DNA from: Coriobacteriia bacterium
GTDB taxonomy: Bacteria > Actinomycetota > Coriobacteriia > Anaerosomatales > PALSA-660
DNA: 42,711 bases
Assembly (NCBI GenBank): GCA_030652345.1
Contig: JAUSAU010000006.1
Coordinates: forward strand, 1-42,711
Direction: 5' to 3'
Shown: in pieces, positions 41,901-42,711 of the stretch
How the letters are laid out: each line of letters starts with the position of its first letter
Numbering within the stretch: position 1 is the first letter of the stretch
The notes under the pieces: model-generated
Told to the model about the DNA's origin: nothing
Database searches by the model: none
What the model saw: the letters and a program-made list of their open reading frames with translations, nothing else
Position numbers and translations under genes: made by a program

Positions 41901-42711
41901 CCAGCCGTACCACCCGGCCAGCGGTTGTACGACCGGCCCGTGCCACCTCTCGGCTGGCAAGGCCACGCATATCAACCCGCTGACTTGTCAGGCGTGCCAT
42001 GACAAGAGCTACGCAGGCGCTGCGGGCGTCGCGACGCTGACGGCCACCACCGGCACCAACGGCGGCCACTACTCGGAGACGTCGCACACCGCTGTGGCCA
42101 CCAACACCACCGGGCTCGTCACCTCGGGCGGCACCGCGAGCGCGACTTGCTCGAACTGCCACGCCGGCACGGGCGGCGGCGGGCTGCAGCAGCTCTACAA
42201 GCAGCACCAGAGCCTGCCTGCCCCGTACACGAATACGACGTGTTCGGACTGCCACAACCGTAACGCCGCGATGCAGGCGGTCGTGACGACCAAGTGGCCG
42301 ACCAAGCGCTGCGACGCATGTCACAACGCGTCGGTCATGTCGACCATGACCATCCACCCGACCACGGCTCCGTCGGTGGCCTCCACCTCCGCGCTGAGCT
42401 GTGGCGCGAGCGGCACGAACTGCCACACGAGCACCGATCTGCACAGCCTGCACCGCAACGCCGCGGGCGGATGCGCACTGTCGGGCTGCCACAACTACTC
42501 GGCACAGGCGACCAAGCCGGTCTTCAAGGGCTGCGGTCTCGGTGGCAACTGCCACGTCGACCACACCACGACGACCCACGGCCTCATCACCGGCAACGAC
42601 ACCACGCACACCGCGGGCGCCGTCCAGTCGGCTGACACCGCCTACCAGACCACCGCGTGCTCAAGCTGCCACTCCATGCAGCTGACCGTGGAGCACACCA
42701 GGACCACGTCG
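38977..42711 (+). CDS. Giant secreted multihaem c-type cytochrome, 3' truncated by window (at least 41 candidate haem sites)
   Basis: ATG 38977 with AGGGAGAGG upstream; the frame stays open to the last base (1245 codons read, no stop). A signal peptide (GRRIVRH, hydrophobic core, cleavage after AIA near residue 28) precedes the mature protein. I counted 41 Cys-Xn-Cys-His sites: 27 CX2CH, 8 CX4CH (such as CATGPCH), 2 CX5CH (CGTNFWCH, CGLGGNCH) and 4 CX6CH (such as CLSAGAGCH). The chain is modular. A-type modules (CxxCH followed by EH[ST]R) begin at residues 284, 528 and 1228, and two nine-site B modules begin at residues 686 and 959. The spacers are rich in Thr, Ala, Ser and Gly and poor in large hydrophobics. 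It is likely an extracellular electron conduit matured by ResB/ResC. Confidence 0.92.
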   Translation, partial: MGRRIVRHAWVVAVLAVVGLLFTASAAIAAPTVPYDRTECVQCHDENTGAGATSKVDFVVPTVDYTACYQCHWIPRTAWVPGSTFKHSHSGPQGCRGCHGGTYLYSDPTRIQQVSTAFGYFNRSDSPSSTPETIHAIHINGSWPKIGAVDPNWCGSCHAPTSCDTCHTGFDAAKHSDHTWNPVSSSYGYPPVAYGVAGGTVPGNMPQASAHLTSSTCINSACHDPAGTIGPANTPDCVSCHPTKSNAHGAESIDHVADQTATVDTSMPASAAWTSATPTGKTCGGCHDMAVTIEHSRPAAVTAALGCGACHDAGGTGAGDKEASHTLTPPTGWAQTCGTNFWCHKATTPQERHIGYTAAHVSASSTCAGGGCHDISNVANIHANATQTVAGWPDNGGIAKSCNVCHRKGYDGASTTCESCHAGHGDLTAVHSANPASPTANPSSACIACHEVADVRTVHTAKGCSVCHNNASRIPNIKLKDANCASCHDKQTDALSPRDYFPVDGEHYTSNLTTHTANETGFEGGKACGTCHYLDMEPEHTRASNAPTWSCVQCHEISVDPWAGTPWSKRCGACHTGATAQHTGMATGHASATSQCSGAQCHDLSDVSTIHSAAATTVAGIGALTSCNVCHYDKDRIFGPIDGGGLPTRKTTDCVTCHSSVNVATHGKHALNRASSDASLTAVTGCTNSGAGCHGADTTSTPNYQTPYHPASGCATGPCHTSASKATKTPPITCQGCHDGTYTNAVHVDSLATTTALGGHYNETTHTAASMNATVPGLAGGRFSASCANCHNATTGTGLKQLSKQHQNLPAPYVSTNCFDCHNYNAAVSAVVSSSWAGKACSACHNGTAMPSNSQHTTSAAPIALATSPLACVQSGCHTTWNLHELHKGDASTGATLTAGGCAVTGCHDFTAQAKKPTTKTCGQGTTGCHTNKNESNHGGTHDLTLAASTYNNTTVTGCLSAGAGCHVTTSTINYQPYHPASGCTTGPCHLSAGKATHINPLTCQACHDKSYAGAAGVATLTATTGTNGGHYSETSHTAVATNTTGLVTSGGTASATCSNCHAGTGGGGLQQLYKQHQSLPAPYTNTTCSDCHNRNAAMQAVVTTKWPTKRCDACHNASVMSTMTIHPTTAPSVASTSALSCGASGTNCHTSTDLHSLHRNAAGGCALSGCHNYSAQATKPVFKGCGLGGNCHVDHTTTTHGLITGNDTTHTAGAVQSADTAYQTTACSSCHSMQLTVEHTRTTS
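41032..42600 (+). repeat. Tandem duplication of a nine-haem-site coding module
   Basis: Copy 1 begins at 41032 and copy 2 at 41851, a period of 819 bases (273 codons). The haem-site order is CX6, CX4, CX2, CX2, CX2, CX2, CX4, CX4, CX6 in copy 1 and CX6, CX4, CX2, CX2, CX2, CX2, CX6, CX4, CX5 in copy 2. Shared segments include YHPASGC, GGHY-ET-HTA, KQHQ-LPAPY and TGPCH. The end of copy 2 is approximate. Confidence 0.85.

Overview
The window is GC-rich DNA from a single-chromosome-like context with almost all genes on the + strand, many GTG/TTG starts and repeated 4-base ATGA/GTGA stop-start overlaps. Together with a Rex redox repressor, TAGAAT/TAGACT-type -10 boxes, no outer-membrane machinery and several very large multihaem c-type cytochromes, this suggests an anaerobic deep-branching actinobacterium (Coriobacteriia-like is my best guess; this is inference, no marker gene is present).

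Region 1 (1-28507) is a surface-polysaccharide cluster. It holds nucleotide-sugar genes: an RfbH 3-dehydrase with its exact iron-sulfur Cys pattern, a YerE-like thiamine-diphosphate enzyme, a sugar ketoreductase-like SDR, RfbF, RfbG, an RmlC-like cupin and two more SDRs. These point to a CDP-linked 3,6-dideoxyhexose that is probably branched (yersiniose type). A second sub-cluster (CMP-sugar synthetase, Gfo/Idh/MocA protein, class III aminotransferase, possible glycosyltransferase) points to a CMP-linked acidic amino sugar. Assembly genes include five soluble or membrane-anchored glycosyltransferases, two GT-C-like membrane proteins, a methyltransferase, a phosphohexomutase, a Wzx-type flippase, a WbaP/WcaJ-type initiating phosphotransferase and an O-antigen ligase/polymerase with a TPR tail.

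Region 2 (28537-42711) looks like a redox/extracellular-electron-transfer locus: rex, a membrane-anchored TPR protein, a membrane-anchored NHL propeller, a secreted 7-haem cytochrome, a 15-haem cytochrome fused to a TolB-like propeller and Ig/FnIII-like domains, a lipoprotein, a ResB-type cytochrome c assembly protein, and finally a giant cytochrome open at the window end. In its visible 1245 residues the giant has 41 Cys-Xn-Cys-His sites (27 CX2CH, 8 CX4CH, 2 CX5CH, 4 CX6CH), with a nine-site module duplicated in tandem. Its gene is preceded by a 344-base AT-richer regulatory region that ends in a nested 18-bp hairpin leader.

The most notable items are the giant cytochrome with its atypical haem motifs and modular duplication, its structured leader, the propeller-cytochrome fusion, the likely branched dideoxysugar route in a Gram-positive-type genome, and a perfect 20-bp inverted repeat inside a glycosyltransferase gene. 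No rRNA, tRNA, CRISPR array or insertion sequence was seen.
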